64,000 nt of DNA from Chloroflexi bacterium TSY (GCA_019217005.1 JAHBNG010000029.1:62001-126000), one strand, 5' to 3'; shown: positions 1 through 10,085, numbered from the stretch's first letter. Translations and numbers: made by a program. The notes: generated by a model not told the origin, from the sequence alone.

Positions 1-209
1 CTTGCATCCCAACTAATTGCCTTGACAGAACCTCTTTCTTAGCCTCAGCCTCGGCCTTAGCCTTTTTCTTGTTCCCCTTCCAAATATGTAAATAACCCTC
101 TGAATAATACCTGAGGGGTATGACACTAATACCACCTTGCCGCTATATTGTCGGTGTAAGATGTGAGCAACCTGAGGCTTCTCACATCAGCAATTCATCA
201 TATAAATTA
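1..209. other. Left-edge stretch without a supported gene
   Basis: No start-to-stop gene is supported here. On the minus strand an open frame runs off the left edge and reads Lys/Ala/Glu-rich, but no start codon is visible. A short inverted repeat (ACCCTC near 77, GAGGGGT near 113) could form a weak hairpin. The IS701-like element begins at about 210. Confidence 0.4.
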
Positions 210-1752
210 CTCGATAGTTGTGAAATGAAGGTTTTCCAATTTTGACAAAAGAGACAAAAGTCATCTCAATAGATTGCATCAAGAAAAAAGTGCAGAAAAG
301 GAGCCATCAAGATGCAATTGCCGATAGTAAATGTAGCGCCACTGGTCAAGGAGCATAGCGAAACCTTTCGTTCAGTATTTGCCAATCGTAAACAGTTTCG
401 CCACTTTGAAAACTATCTGACGGGTCTGATGGTCTTGGACAACAAAAGCATGGCAAATATTGCCCGTTGCATTCTAGATAGTGCAGATAAGACGAATGTA
501 TCACGGTATCTGAGTGAAGCTCCTTGGCGAGCCGAAAACTCAATGATGAGCGTATAGGTTACATGAAGTCAGAGACAGCACAATACCAACGTTCAGAGTC
601 AGAATCGGTATTAGCGATTGACGATACACTATGTGAACATGTGGAAGTCTGTTCGAGTATATCGACACCCACTACAATCATAGCAATGGTCAGCATCCAC
701 TGGCTCATAACTTAGTCACAAGTCACTATGTCAGTGGCGCTATCCGTTTTCCGGTCGATGCAAGTATCTACCGACGGTACGAAGAGTTTACCGACTGGGA
801 AGCATTTGTGGAAAAACATTTCCCAGTGACCGAGATTCCCAAGAAAAAGAAAGAACGAACCGCTTTTCATAAACGAGTGGATAGCCACCTATTAACTGAC
901 CCGCCTTTCGAGAGCGAGACGAAGCGTTTAAGACCAAGATAACCATTGCCAGGAACTGGTTGAAAAGCTGTTGAACGAACCTTATCTTTGGTTGGGCTCT
1001 TCGATGGTTGGTATCTCGCTCCAGATTTTCTAGCTGTACTCGATCGTCTGAATAAAGATTGGATCAGCATCTTGAAGTGCAATCGCAATCTGGAGACAAA
1101 TAGTTTTCGTTTGCGGGATGAAGATGGTCAGCCGATAACTTTCGAGGGGCCACATATTAAAGTCAAAGAGTTGGTCCCCTACATCCCCCAGAATGCCTAC
1201 AAGCCTGTCACCATTGATGGTCGTACTTACTACACCTTTACATGACTGTGCGTATCCCTTCTATCGGCAAGGTACGCATCGTGATTAGTTTTGATAATCC
1301 TGAATTGCAAGACAATTATGCCGTTTTAGTGACCAATCGCACCGACTGTAATGCCAAACGCATTCTCTCGATTTACCTGCTTCGTTGGCCTATCGAGACG
1401 GTTTATCAGGATGGTAAACAACTGCTTGGTCTTGATGAATATTGCATGCGAACTGCCCACGCCTTTCAAAAACATTGGTCTCTGGTCTTCGTGGCTTATT
1501 CTCTCTTGCACCTTGATTGTTTGGGACCATCATTGGCTAAAACTCAATTCTCGCCCAGCAAATCCCTTGGTGAGGCTACCCGGCAGCAAACTCAGTCACT
1601 GATTCAAGATCTCATCTTGACGGCTCATGATGCCTTGAATGACGGACAGGAGATTGCGGAGGTCTTCGCTACCCTTTTCGCCAAACGGCAGGTCTGCTCT
1701 GCTTAATTTGACTTTGTCAAATCTGGCACCTGCTCAAAATACAACTATCGAG
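210..1752 (+). mobile_element. IS701/IS4-like insertion sequence, degraded
   Basis: The boundaries come from terminal inverted repeats: CTCGATAGTTGT begins at 210 and its reverse complement ends at 1752. A TAAATTA direct repeat flanks both ends (203-209 and 1753-1759) and may be the target duplication, although the flanks are AT-rich. The 1543-bp length fits an IS of the IS4/IS701 group. The transposase inside is broken. The element lies directly upstream of the SDR gene at 1777, whose ribosome-binding site (GGAGG) is just outside the right end. Confidence 0.75.
312..1706 (+). pseudogene. Broken IS701/IS4-like DDE transposase
   Basis: The transposase is spread over several frames. The N-terminal part (312-557) reads ...FENYLTGLMVLDNKSMANIAR, the typical start of this transposase group. 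A middle part from about 524 contains VLAIDDTLCEH, likely the first catalytic Asp region. Segments at 988-1245 and 1242-1706 carry the C-terminal part, including YLLRWPIETVYQDGKQLLGL, where the catalytic Glu is expected. At least three frame changes separate these pieces, so no full-length enzyme can be made by ordinary translation. Family assignment is from motif recognition only. Confidence 0.8.
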
Positions 1753-1776
1753 TAAATTACAGCGGAGGTTATCAAA

Positions 1777-2685
1777 ATGACAAACAAGCAGACAATACTG
1801 ATTGCTGGAGCAACCGGATCCATTGGGGGAGGGGCTGCGGTTGCGCTGGCCAAACGTGGCGCTAACGTTGTATTACTCGGGCGTAAGCTCGAAACATTGG
1901 AAGCCAGGTCGGAGTCGATCCGTGTCACACTATCAGACGCACAGATCAATGAGCAGGATATGGACATTGCCACGCTAGTCATTGACTTCTCTGATATGGA
2001 GTGTGTGAGGCTTGCGGCTGCGGAGGCTATGAACCGATTTCCGATGATAAATGGTCTGATACTATCTAGTGGCCAATTTGCACAAAATGGTCCGAACATC
2101 TTACCCAGCGGTCACGAGATGATGTTTGCCGCAGACGTGATAGGACCGTTTCTGTTTACCTTGCTGTTGTTAGAGAGGATGCAACAATCAGACGGATTGG
2201 TCCTTCGGGTGATTGCGCCATTCTACAAAGAAATCGACTGGGATGATCTTGAAAGCATCAGAAACCACAGGACAGTGATTGCATACAACAGGGCCAAGAC
2301 ATGCGAACGGGTAATCGCTGCGGAGTTGGCTCGACGATATGCTGGACAGATCTCCTCTGTAGCATTTAATCCTACGTTCATCCTCGATAAATCAGATCCA
2401 GAGATGAACAAGAAGTGGCTATCTTCTGGTCTTACTGGTTATGCCTACCGGATGATGGCAATTTTCTTTGCAAAACCGCCTGAGGTCGCGGGTGAGCCCA
2501 TTGCAAATCTGATGTTTTCGCATCGAGATCGTAGTGAACTTAATGGAGCCTTGTTCAAACTAGATAAACGTGTCGAAAAACCTGATAAGGCCATGAATGA
2601 CGAGGTATCGGGAAAAAGATTGTGGGATGAGTTGGTTCGACTGATAGGACTAACGGCTGAATTGGCCACAACAGGTACAGAGTAA
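1777..2685 (+). CDS. Short-chain dehydrogenase/reductase
   Basis: This 302-residue protein has the classical SDR layout. An N-terminal Rossmann glycine motif (GATGSIGGG, residues about 11-19) binds NAD(P). YNRAK (about 169-173) supplies the catalytic Tyr-x-x-x-Lys pair, and an SSGQ segment near residue 95 corresponds to the NNAG region. Substrate is unknown; the sequence is most like the retinol dehydrogenase/WW-oxidoreductase-like branch of cytosolic SDRs. The start is supported by GGAGG eight bases upstream of the ATG. The gene begins 25 bp after the IS701-like element, so its native promoter may have been separated from it. Confidence 0.85.
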   Translation: MTNKQTILIAGATGSIGGGAAVALAKRGANVVLLGRKLETLEARSESIRVTLSDAQINEQDMDIATLVIDFSDMECVRLAAAEAMNRFPMINGLILSSGQFAQNGPNILPSGHEMMFAADVIGPFLFTLLLLERMQQSDGLVLRVIAPFYKEIDWDDLESIRNHRTVIAYNRAKTCERVIAAELARRYAGQISSVAFNPTFILDKSDPEMNKKWLSSGLTGYAYRMMAIFFAKPPEVAGEPIANLMFSHRDRSELNGALFKLDKRVEKPDKAMNDEVSGKRLWDELVRLIGLTAELATTGTE

Positions 2686-2697
2686 ACCCAAGAAAGT

Positions 2698-2762
2698 ATT
2701 TGGACACAGATTTTCAGGATTTTCAGGATTAATATCTGTGTTCGTCTGCGTAAATCTGCGTC
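2698..2762. repeat. Palindromic CACAGATT-type intergenic repeat
   Basis: ACACAGAT near 2704 pairs with ATCTGTGT near 2748, around a tandem GGATTTTCA duplication. CCAAGAAAG near 2690 and CTTTCTTGG near 2777 form an outer inverted pair. The wording resembles the intergenic repeat at 16038-16112. It sits between two codirectional genes and may act as a terminator or be a mobile-element relic. Confidence 0.4.
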
Positions 2763-2826
2763 CTATTTCTGATTTCTTTCTTGGAATCACTAGGTAATGT
2801 CAAAATATAGATTTGGAGGAATACTG

Positions 2827-3840
2827 ATGAAAGCGATTGTATGCACAAAATACGGACCACCGGATGTTCTTCAGCTCAAAGAGGTAGAAAAACCTACTCC
2901 CAAGGACAATGAAGTACTGATAAGAATACGCGCCACCACAGTAAGGACAGGGGACGTGAAAATTCGAAGTTCCACATACGCCCCCTGGTTCTGGCTCCCC
3001 GCGCGAATAATGTTTGGGCTCATGAGACCAAGCAAAACAATACCGGGGGATGAGCTAGCCGGGGAAATTGAATCAGTCGGCAAAGACGTAACACTCTTTA
3101 AGAAAGGTGACCAAGTTTTTGGATTTACCGGGGGGATTAGTTTTGGCGGTGCGAACGCCGAGTACAAATGTCTGCCTGAAGACGGGATGATGGCAATAAA
3201 ACCGGCCAATATGACCTATGAGGAAGCCGCCGCCGTTCCTGTTGGGTTAGGGACAGCACTGTATCTTCTTAGAAAAGGAGATATTCAGAGCGGACAAAAA
3301 GTTCTTATCAATGGCGCTTCCGGAGGGATAGGTACTGCTGCAGTACAGCTTGCCAAGCACCACTTTGGGGCCGAAGTTACCGGGGTATGCAGTACCACCA
3401 ATTTAGAAATGGTGAAATCTCTGGGAGCCGATAAGGTCATTGATTACACCCAAGAGGATTTTACCAAGAGCGGTGAGACCTATGATATTATTTTTGACAC
3501 GGTATGCAAGATTTCGTTCTCAAGTTGTAAAAGCTCGCTAAAGCAAAGAGGAGTTTATCTGACAACTGATTGGCCTCTGATTGGCTATGGAGGGATATCC
3601 GGGCTTCTTGAATCACTATGGGCTTCAATGGTAGGTAGCAAGAAAGTAATATTTGGAATAACAAGCGAGAATGCTGAAGCTCTCATTTTCCTCAAAGAGC
3701 TTATTGAGGCGGGAAAGTTAAAATCGGTCATTGATAGACGCTATCCATTGGAACAGACTGCCGAGGCGCACAAATATGTCGAAAAAGGGCACAAAAAGGG
3801 GCATGTAGTCATTACTGTGAAACATAATAACAAAATCTAA
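2827..3840 (+). CDS. Zinc-independent MDR-family alcohol dehydrogenase / quinone oxidoreductase
   Basis: A 337-residue medium-chain dehydrogenase/reductase. The N-terminal GroES-like fold starts at [10 protein letters not shown]. The Rossmann domain contains the NADPH-binding motif [16 protein letters not shown] (about 165-180). Cys/His zinc ligands are not evident, so it fits the quinone oxidoreductase (QOR-like) branch. The start at 2827 is chosen because GGAGGA lies just upstream; an in-frame ATG at 2797 has no such site. It follows the SDR gene by about 140 bp and may share oxidoreductive detoxification with it, though this is inference. Confidence 0.88.
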   Translation: MKAIVCTKYGPPDVLQLKEVEKPTPKDNEVLIRIRATTVRTGDVKIRSSTYAPWFWLPARIMFGLMRPSKTIPGDELAGEIESVGKDVTLFKKGDQVFGFTGGISFGGANAEYKCLPEDGMMAIKPANMTYEEAAAVPVGLGTALYLLRKGDIQSGQKVLINGASGGIGTAAVQLAKHHFGAEVTGVCSTTNLEMVKSLGADKVIDYTQEDFTKSGETYDIIFDTVCKISFSSCKSSLKQRGVYLTTDWPLIGYGGISGLLESLWASMVGSKKVIFGITSENAEALIFLKELIEAGKLKSVIDRRYPLEQTAEAHKYVEKGHKKGHVVITVKHNNKI

Positions 3841-3853
3841 CAAAGCCCTGCAC

Positions 3854-3946
3854 CCAATCGCTATTCCGCGTCGCTTCATAGCGGCAGGTGAGCTTGATCG
3901 ATTGGCCGCAAATCTAGACATGTCACAAGCAGTTGGGATTATTTGA
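3854..3946 (+). pseudogene. Short coding remnant, unidentified
   Basis: An open stretch reads PIAIPRRFIAAGELDRLAANL and ends at a TGA. It has no start codon and looks like the C-terminal tail of a lost gene. I do not recognise the family. It sits between the MDR gene and the alkyltransferase-like gene, next to other decayed pieces. Confidence 0.3.
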
Positions 3947-4020
3947 TGGATTTTTTCCTGTGGAGAGCCAAGAAAACTGGATACTGAGATTTCTCTAGTA
4001 CAATGATGGAAAGAGGACTT

Positions 4021-4404
4021 ATGCGTTACACATCCCCTCCTAACCAGCAAGCCTATTATGAACAAGTGTGGGATCTGGTTCGCCAAATTCCGCATGGAAA
4101 GGTCGCCACCTACGGACAGATTGCTCAAATGCTCCCTCCGCCCGAGGGCATTGAACTTGAAGAATACGAAGCATTCAGCCCACGCTGGGTAGGTAATGCA
4201 ATGGCGGCCTGCCCTGAGGACGTACCATGGCAACGCGTCATCAACTCGCAAGGGAAGATCAGTAAAAGACCCGGTGCAGAGAGACAGCGACAACTGCTGG
4301 AGGCTGAGGGTCTACTGTTTGTGAGAGATAAGCTTGACTTGAAGGTGTACCAGTGGCGCGGTCCGGGTCAGGAGGATGATCCGAGGCAAGCCAAACTGTT
4401 CTAA
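4021..4404 (+). CDS. Alkyltransferase-like protein (MGMT-family DNA repair factor)
   Basis: A 127-residue protein with the O6-methylguanine-DNA methyltransferase DNA-binding fold (VRQIPHGKVATYGQIA, near residue 22). Where true methyltransferases have PCHRV, this protein has PWQRV: the acceptor Cys is replaced by Trp. This is the hallmark of alkyltransferase-like (ATL) proteins, which bind O6-alkylguanine and flag it for nucleotide excision repair rather than removing the alkyl group. The start at 4021 is preferred because AGAGG lies six bases upstream; ATGs at 4003 and 4006 are alternatives. Confidence 0.88.
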   Translation: MRYTSPPNQQAYYEQVWDLVRQIPHGKVATYGQIAQMLPPPEGIELEEYEAFSPRWVGNAMAACPEDVPWQRVINSQGKISKRPGAERQRQLLEAEGLLFVRDKLDLKVYQWRGPGQEDDPRQAKLF

Positions 4405-4510
4405 CCCTTCAGTGGATGTCTTTGTCGAAGAGCCACTTCCCGCTGATAGCCCGCTCTGGACGATGGAGAACGTCATCGTCACACCCCATATTCGCCGATC
4501 GGATCTGCGA
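4405..4510 (+). pseudogene. C-terminal remnant of a D-2-hydroxyacid dehydrogenase
   Basis: The translation reads VDVFVEEPLPADSPLWTMEN followed by VIVTPHI. This is the conserved C-terminal signature of NAD-dependent D-isomer 2-hydroxyacid dehydrogenases, including the catalytic His region. Nothing of the NAD-binding domain precedes it; it starts directly after the stop of the alkyltransferase-like gene. It is a scar of a deletion. Confidence 0.65.
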
Positions 4511-4588
4511 TTTGATGACGACCAATCTGAGCCGCCATTGCGAGAATCAACCGCTGCTGAACGAAATCAACCTGGGGAGAATAGACGC

Positions 4589-5699
4589 ATGAAAATAACT
4601 GGCATGACCACCCGCGTGTTGGCAATCGATCCCAGCCCTTGGTATGGAGATGGCCCTGTCCCTCCAGATGTTCCAGCCGTCTGGCGCTACCCCTTGACCT
4701 GCATTAGCACCGATGAAGGGATTGAGGGCTGGACCATGGGCTATGGCGCGAATGACGAGGGGCGCGGCAGCGCGTACCAGCTCCACGACGTCCTGCTCCC
4801 CGTTATCCTGGGCAAAGACCCGCTGCGTCAGGAGGCGTTGTGGCAGGAACTGATGGCCTTGAACCGCCATCTCTACCCGATCTCAGATGGGCTATTAGGC
4901 ATGATCGATGTTGCCTTCTGGGATATTTGAGGCAAAGTGGCCGGCATGCCGATTGGGGAAATGCTCGGCCTGTGTCGCGATCGAATGCCCGTCTATCGAA
5001 CCGGATCCCACTACAACGAAACGCCAGAGATGGCCGCCACCGAAGCCCAACAGATGAAAGAGGAGGGCTATCACGGCTACAAACTCACCTTTTTTGACGG
5101 CCCCGCACGCGACATTCCTCGCCTGCGCGCTGCGCGCGAGGCGGTCGGCCCGAACTTCCCACTGATGCTGGACTGCGTTAGTGGTCTCAACTTCACTCAA
5201 GCCCTGCAAGTCGGCCGGGTGCTGGATGAACTCAACTTTCATTGGTTTGAGGAACCGATCCCCGACCGGCATGTCGACATGCTGAAACGGCTGGCCCAGG
5301 AGCTTGCTGTGCCCATCTTGGCCACCGAAACGGTCATGCTCCGAGAGTTGCCGCAGTACATCCAGCAGCACGCCGTCGACCTGGCACGCGGCGATGTGTT
5401 TATTTAAGGCCGGCATCACCGGTCTGCGCAAAGCCTCGGCCCTATGTGAGTTGCTCGGTTTCAATCTTGAAATCCACGCCCTGCACTCGCCTTTGTTGGA
5501 CATCGCAAATTTACATGTGGCCTGCGCGGTCAACAACTGCGAATTTCTGGAGCTTCATGATCCCATGTTCCGCTTCGGGCTAAAGCATGCCCCCCTCGAT
5601 ATGGACGCGGATGGCTATCTGCATCTCCCAGCAGGGCCGGGATTGGGCGTGGAATTGGATTGGGATTGGATTGATAACCATACGGTTGAGACGGTTTAA
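4589..5699 (+). pseudogene. Enolase-superfamily (mandelate racemase/muconate lactonizing) enzyme, broken
   Basis: Three consecutive reading-frame pieces make one enolase-superfamily protein of about 370 residues. An in-frame TGA at 4928-4930 falls where the family has a Trp or Lys (context AFWDI-stop-GKVAG). A one-base shift near 5400 moves the C-terminal third into another frame (KAGITGLRKAS). Family features remain: KLTFFDG, the metal-binding Asp in LMLDCVSG, and the Glu in FHWFEEPIPD. Substrate cannot be assigned. GC content is higher than in neighbouring genes, consistent with transfer. Two independent lesions argue for decay over a single sequencing error. Confidence 0.75.
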
Positions 5700-5863
5700 C
5701 GACAAAGATGGCTGTGGAAAATGCCACATGGGCAGGAGTTTACCTTTACTCGTGCGGTCCACTTTTTTGGGGTCACTTCACTGCTCGTTTCCTTTATTGT
5801 TCAGAATCAGTTAGAATTCAGAAAATAGAATTCTGTCCATAACGCTACATAAGGAAAGAAACC

Positions 5864-6154
5864 ATGACTCTACAAGAATTCAAGGATTCCTTAAAGGAGA
5901 ATAATCCGCCGGCAGGATGCAGCAGAGCAATTCATGCTCTTTGGGAAGCAGGACGAGGAAATTGGGATGCATCTCATGAGGTGACCCAAGAACCGGGTGA
6001 TCCAGACGTAGACTGGGTGCACGCTTATCTCCACCGTGAAGAAGGTGATCTCTCAAATGCTGGCTATTGGTACCGCCGGGCTGGTCGGACTATGTCGAAA
6101 AAATCTCTCGCTGAAGAGTGGGACGATATTGCTACGGAGTTGCTTGCCAAATGA
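5864..6154 (+). CDS. Conserved hypothetical protein, 96 aa
   Basis: A small soluble acidic protein with no signal peptide or membrane segment. It has the pattern ASHEVTQE...DWVHAYLHREEGDLSNAGYWYRRAG, which I recognise as a recurring uncharacterised family but cannot give a function. Its stop overlaps the start of the next gene by four bases (ATGA at 6151), so it is translationally coupled to the Dabb protein and the aminotransferase downstream. An AAGGAAAG ribosome-binding site precedes the ATG. Confidence 0.75.
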   Translation: MTLQEFKDSLKENNPPAGCSRAIHALWEAGRGNWDASHEVTQEPGDPDVDWVHAYLHREEGDLSNAGYWYRRAGRTMSKKSLAEEWDDIATELLAK

Positions 6155-6483
6155 GTACCTCTACTCAATCATCGCTACAACAGCTTCGTCATGTCGTGCT
6201 CTTCAAGTTTAAAGAGAGCACAACCGGGGAACAGATCAAGAAAATAGAAAATGCGTTTCGAGCCTTGCCAGACAAAATCGATGCCATCCATGACTTTGAG
6301 TGGGGCACAGATGTCAGCGTCGAGGACAAGCAGAAAGGTTTTACGCATTGCTTTTTTGTCACTTTCCAAAGCGAGGCAGATCGAGATGTTTACTTGCCCC
6401 ACCCAGACCATCAAGCCTTCAGCAGGTTGGTTCGCCCACACGTGGACGACGTGCTCGTGATTGATTACTGGATGCAGAGATGA
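6151..6483 (+). CDS. Dabb-family (stress-responsive A/B barrel) protein
   Basis: A 110-residue dimeric alpha/beta-barrel protein. The family signature is visible: RHVVLFKFKE near residue 12, DFEWGTDVS in the middle, and HPDHQAF near residue 86. These proteins are dimeric ferredoxin-like folds with varied or unknown roles. It overlaps its upstream neighbour by ATGA (6151-6154) and its downstream neighbour by ATGA (6480-6483), so the three genes form one tightly coupled operon. Confidence 0.85.
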   Translation: MSTSTQSSLQQLRHVVLFKFKESTTGEQIKKIENAFRALPDKIDAIHDFEWGTDVSVEDKQKGFTHCFFVTFQSEADRDVYLPHPDHQAFSRLVRPHVDDVLVIDYWMQR

Positions 6484-7640
6484 CCACACTCCGCGCCACG
6501 CAGGTTGACGTCCCGCCGGACATGATCGATCTGGGCATTGGTCAGCCGGGCTTTTCTCTGTTGCCCCATGCCCTCATGCAACAGGCGACTGAACATCGTC
6601 TGGCACAGGGGGATATGGACTTACTCAACTATGGTGCGGAACAGGGTGATGGGGCCTTTTTGATCGCACTCGCTCAATTTCTTGAAGAGGGGTATGGTTT
6701 TTTCGTCGATCCCCACTCACTCTGTGTGACAGCAGGAGCTTCTCAGGCGCTTGATTTAATTTATACTCTTTGGATCGAGCCTGGCGACGTAATTTTTGTG
6801 GAAGAACCAACCTACTTTATTGGTCTGCAAATTCTGGCAGACCATCAACCAAAGATGGTTGGCATCCCCACAGACGAAAATGGATTGATCGTCGAGGCCC
6901 TGGAGACGGCCCTCAAGCAACACCGTCCAAAATTACTTTACACCATTCCGACGTTTCAGAATCCTACGGGAACAACCTTATCACTGGAACGCAGACAGCG
7001 TCTGGTTGAATTAAGCATAGAGTATGATTTCTTGATTGTGGCTGATGAGGTTTATCAACTCCTTAGCTATCAAGAAAGACCACCGGCTCCCATCGCTCGC
7101 TTTCTGACAGATCAAGCGATTCTCCCCTCAGGTCGAGAGAATATCCTCTCGATCGGCTCTTTCTCAAAAATATTGGCTCCAGGTCTACGGGTGGGATGGA
7201 TTCAAGGGGCACCTGCTTGGATAAAACGGATTGTGCAATGTGGATTGGTCTATAGTGGCGGCTCCCTCAATCACTTCACATCGAATCTGGTTCGGAGTGC
7301 GTTGCAACTGGGACTTCAGCAAGAATACTTGACGCAACTCAAAGTCATATACCAGAAACGTGCCTCTACAATGAGTCGGGCGCTCCATCATTATCTGCCA
7401 GAAACCATCACCTTTGACGAGCCAAGAGGGGGATTCTTCTTTTGGCTGAAATTTCCGGAAACAGTTGACACAAAGCAGCTATTGACAACAGCAACTCAAT
7501 ATGATGTAGAGTTTCAACCAGGAGTCAATTTTTCCAGCAACCAAGGACTCCAAAACTATATGCGGTTGAGTTTTGCGTTCTATGATGAATCCGCACTCCA
7601 AGAAGGGGTCCGCCGATTGGCGAAAACCTTGGATCATTGA
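6480..7640 (+). CDS. PLP-dependent class I/II aminotransferase
   Basis: A 386-residue fold-type I aminotransferase. SIGSFSKILAPGLRVGW (about 221-237) contains the Schiff-base Lys, IPTFQNPTG the conserved Asn-Pro, and VADEVYQ the Asp that contacts the pyridine nitrogen. It resembles the 2-aminoadipate/LysN and MocR-type catalytic domains, but without the MocR DNA-binding part. Substrate specificity cannot be set from sequence. It is the last gene of a three-gene coupled operon; its TGA abuts the stop of the convergent ribokinase with no gap. Confidence 0.9.
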   Translation: MTTLRATQVDVPPDMIDLGIGQPGFSLLPHALMQQATEHRLAQGDMDLLNYGAEQGDGAFLIALAQFLEEGYGFFVDPHSLCVTAGASQALDLIYTLWIEPGDVIFVEEPTYFIGLQILADHQPKMVGIPTDENGLIVEALETALKQHRPKLLYTIPTFQNPTGTTLSLERRQRLVELSIEYDFLIVADEVYQLLSYQERPPAPIARFLTDQAILPSGRENILSIGSFSKILAPGLRVGWIQGAPAWIKRIVQCGLVYSGGSLNHFTSNLVRSALQLGLQQEYLTQLKVIYQKRASTMSRALHHYLPETITFDEPRGGFFFWLKFPETVDTKQLLTTATQYDVEFQPGVNFSSNQGLQNYMRLSFAFYDESALQEGVRRLAKTLDH

Positions 7641-8576
7641 TCATTCGATTTCTGCAAGCAATTCAACTGGTAGCTCCTCTCGAAACGGGAAGCTGGTTTG
7701 GGTGCCAGGATGTTGGACGCTTATCGCCGCCACGTGATTGGCACGCCTCACAGCTTCTGGTAGCGCCAGGCCCGACCCCAAGAAATAGCTCAGACTGCCA
7801 CAAAACGCATCGCCTGCACCGGTTGTGTCAGTGGCTTTGACCGTTGGTGCAGCAATATGTTCTACGCTGTCCCGATCCATCACGAGGCTTCCTCGTTCGC
7901 CCAACGTAAGGATAACCGTTTTGGCGCCGCGCGCCAGGAGCATTTGCGCTGCAGTTTCTGCCTGCTCGAGTGTTTTCACAGTCTGTCCTGTCAACAATTC
8001 CGTCTCGGTCTCATTCGGGCAGAAAATATCGCTCAGTTGATAGGCGTCATCTGGAAGTTCCGCCTGAGCGGGCGCTGGATTGAAAATGGTCATCAACCCC
8101 GCGGCGCGGCCAATGCGCAGCGCCGCCAGCGATGTCTCTAGCCGACACTCCCATTGGCAAATAACGATCTGACAACTCGTGATGGCATCTTGTGCCGCCT
8201 CGATATCGTCTGGTGAGAGCAACTCATTGGCTCCCCCAATCACCAAAATTGCATTGTCACCGGATCCTTCATCTACCCAAATCGGGGCGACACCAGTTGA
8301 TGCTTTGTCGGTGAAGAGAACCTGCTCTGTGTTAAATCCAAGCTCTTGGTAATTCTTGAGCGTGTCCTGACCAAAGATATCGTTACCCAGTTTGGTCACC
8401 ATTAAGACTTCTGCACCAAGTCGGGCAGCCATCACGGCCTGGTTTGCGCCCTTTCCACCAAAACCCATCTGGAACTGGGATCCGATTAGCGTTTCCCCCA
8501 TTTTGGGCAAACGGGGGGCGTAGCTGACAAGGTCGATGTTGGACGCACCAACGACACAAATCTTCGGTTGGCTCAT
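7641..8576 (-). CDS. rbsK: Ribokinase (PfkB family)
   Basis: A protein of about 311 residues that phosphorylates ribose at O5. PfkB signatures are present: N-terminal GGKGANQAVMAARLG and C-terminal DTTGAGDAFCG, which carries the catalytic Asp and anion hole. The start at 8576 (MSQPKICVVG) is preferred over an upstream in-frame start because AAAGGAGA lies about nine bases before it. No ribose transporter is adjacent. It is convergent with, and touches, the aminotransferase gene. Confidence 0.9.
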   Translation of the reverse strand: MSQPKICVVGASNIDLVSYAPRLPKMGETLIGSQFQMGFGGKGANQAVMAARLGAEVLMVTKLGNDIFGQDTLKNYQELGFNTEQVLFTDKASTGVAPIWVDEGSGDNAILVIGGANELLSPDDIEAAQDAITSCQIVICQWECRLETSLAALRIGRAAGLMTIFNPAPAQAELPDDAYQLSDIFCPNETETELLTGQTVKTLEQAETAAQMLLARGAKTVILTLGERGSLVMDRDSVEHIAAPTVKATDTTGAGDAFCGSLSYFLGSGLALPEAVRRANHVAAISVQHPGTQTSFPFREELPVELLAEIE

Positions 8577-8647
8577 GGGAAAATCTCCTTTGGGTACTTG
8601 ATGGATCAACGCCTATATTTTATCATGGAACTCTCTGGACAGATACT

Positions 8648-9310
8648 TTGGGATACGTGTCGAGAACTCTAGGACGCAAGCAATCTGTGGATACGCAAAC
8701 TGTTGGTACAGGGAAATGGGTACTCGTGCTGAGCATCATCCTTCCATTGGCCTTTGTCGAGATGTTATGGAAAGGGGGCACACAGGGGCCGACCAATTTC
8801 TTCAATATTTTCCTCGATGCTGATTTACAGGTTTCGCCTGAACGAATCGGTTTGCTCTTGGGCGTGAGTCAACTGGCTGCAGCTGGACTTGCCTTGACAA
8901 CACCCTGGTTGGCCCACAGAATTGGTCATGGACTCATTATCGTTTTGGCCTTTGTTGGGTTGATAGTTGGATTGCTCATTATGGCTGGTAGCACCAACTG
9001 GCCGGGTGCTAGTGTTGGATACATGCTCTTCCAAGCTTTGGCGGCTATTTCCACTTCGGCAATCGCCGTCTACCGCATGGAGAAGGTGGATGCAATCTGG
9101 TGGGGATGGACATCTGGTATTGCTGTCGCTGCGCAAGGGTTTGGGGAATCCTCGATTTTCTTCGGTGGAGGTATCCTCATTGAGCAATATGGATTTTCGA
9201 GCTTTTTTCGGACAACGGCAGCCGTCCTAGCAGTTGGTTTGATCTTCTTTATTTTCTACTTTCGACCGTTGGATCGCACAAATCTTGTTCATAAAGGGAA
9301 ATTCCAATGA
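8648..9310 (+). CDS. Half-length major facilitator superfamily protein
   Basis: A 220-residue membrane protein with six predicted transmembrane segments and loops such as [11 protein letters not shown] between segments 2 and 3. Full MFS transporters have twelve, so this is half a transporter and more like one bundle than a complete carrier. The start is uncertain: TTG at 8648 and GTG at 8657 are the candidates, neither with a convincing ribosome-binding site. It is probably a truncated gene whose first half was lost next to the divergent ribokinase; a homodimeric half-transporter is the alternative. Confidence 0.6.
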   Translation: MGYVSRTLGRKQSVDTQTVGTGKWVLVLSIILPLAFVEMLWKGGTQGPTNFFNIFLDADLQVSPERIGLLLGVSQLAAAGLALTTPWLAHRIGHGLIIVLAFVGLIVGLLIMAGSTNWPGASVGYMLFQALAAISTSAIAVYRMEKVDAIWWGWTSGIAVAAQGFGESSIFFGGGILIEQYGFSSFFRTTAAVLAVGLIFFIFYFRPLDRTNLVHKGKFQ

Positions 9311-9338
9311 CAAACGAAATGACAAAAAGGAAATAAGC

Positions 9339-10085
9339 ATGAAATGGGATGAGTTTCGTGCTGAGCGTCGAAGGAGAGGAAAGCCCTTTGTAGTCGCTCA
9401 TCGCGGGGTGATGCAGCGTGCGCCCGAGAATACACTACGCGGTTTCGAGCTGGCCCTCGAACAGGGGGCGTTCGCCTTAGAAACAGATCTACACTTTACC
9501 AAAGACGACCAGATTGTCCTGCATCATGATGCGACGCTGGATCGCATGACCAATGGCACTGGTTATGTGCGGGACTATACCCTGGCTGAATTGAAAGAGT
9601 TGCGGGCAATTTGCCCGAACACTGGCAGACCAGGAGACGAAACCATTCCAACATTGGCGGAGCTTATCGAGTTGACGGATGCGAACGTTCCATTTGTGCT
9701 GGAGTTGAAAGATCCACTCTTTCAAGACAGGATCTATGCCCGCCGATTGATTGATCTGCTTTCACAATGGGGTGTTTTGGAGATGTGTGCCATTGTCTCA
9801 TTTCAGCTCGCACATGTGGAAACAGTCGAAAGGCTCTGTCCACCAATCCCAACCGGACTCATCACGTTATCGAAATTATTCCCCAAACGGAACACTGAGC
9901 TGCTGGGGCCCGCTTGGCCATTGCTCTATACAAATCCGTTCTATGTCGCATGGGCACACCGCTGGGGCAGCGTAGTCTGTCCGCTTGACCCAACGCCGGA
10001 AAAGCGAATGGGCTACTATCAATGGCTGGGGGTGGATGCTGTTCTGGCCGATAATCCAGCAGCTGCAATCGCAGCAATGGAATAA
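9339..10085 (+). CDS. Glycerophosphodiester phosphodiesterase
   Basis: A 248-residue TIM-barrel enzyme that hydrolyses glycerophosphodiesters to glycerol 3-phosphate and an alcohol. The catalytic set is visible: AHRGV (about 21-25), [15 protein letters not shown] with metal-binding Glu and Asp, and LHHDATLDR. No signal peptide, so it is cytoplasmic (UgpQ-like). The start at 9339 follows an AGGAAA site; an upstream in-frame start would overlap the MFS gene end. A terminator follows at 10156. Confidence 0.9.
   Translation: MKWDEFRAERRRRGKPFVVAHRGVMQRAPENTLRGFELALEQGAFALETDLHFTKDDQIVLHHDATLDRMTNGTGYVRDYTLAELKELRAICPNTGRPGDETIPTLAELIELTDANVPFVLELKDPLFQDRIYARRLIDLLSQWGVLEMCAIVSFQLAHVETVERLCPPIPTGLITLSKLFPKRNTELLGPAWPLLYTNPFYVAWAHRWGSVVCPLDPTPEKRMGYYQWLGVDAVLADNPAAAIAAME

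Noticed and set aside
1..150. C-terminal part of a Lys/Ala/Glu-rich minus-strand gene
   Set aside because: The open frame has no start codon, begins after a stop and shows only low-complexity sequence, so it cannot be told from chance.
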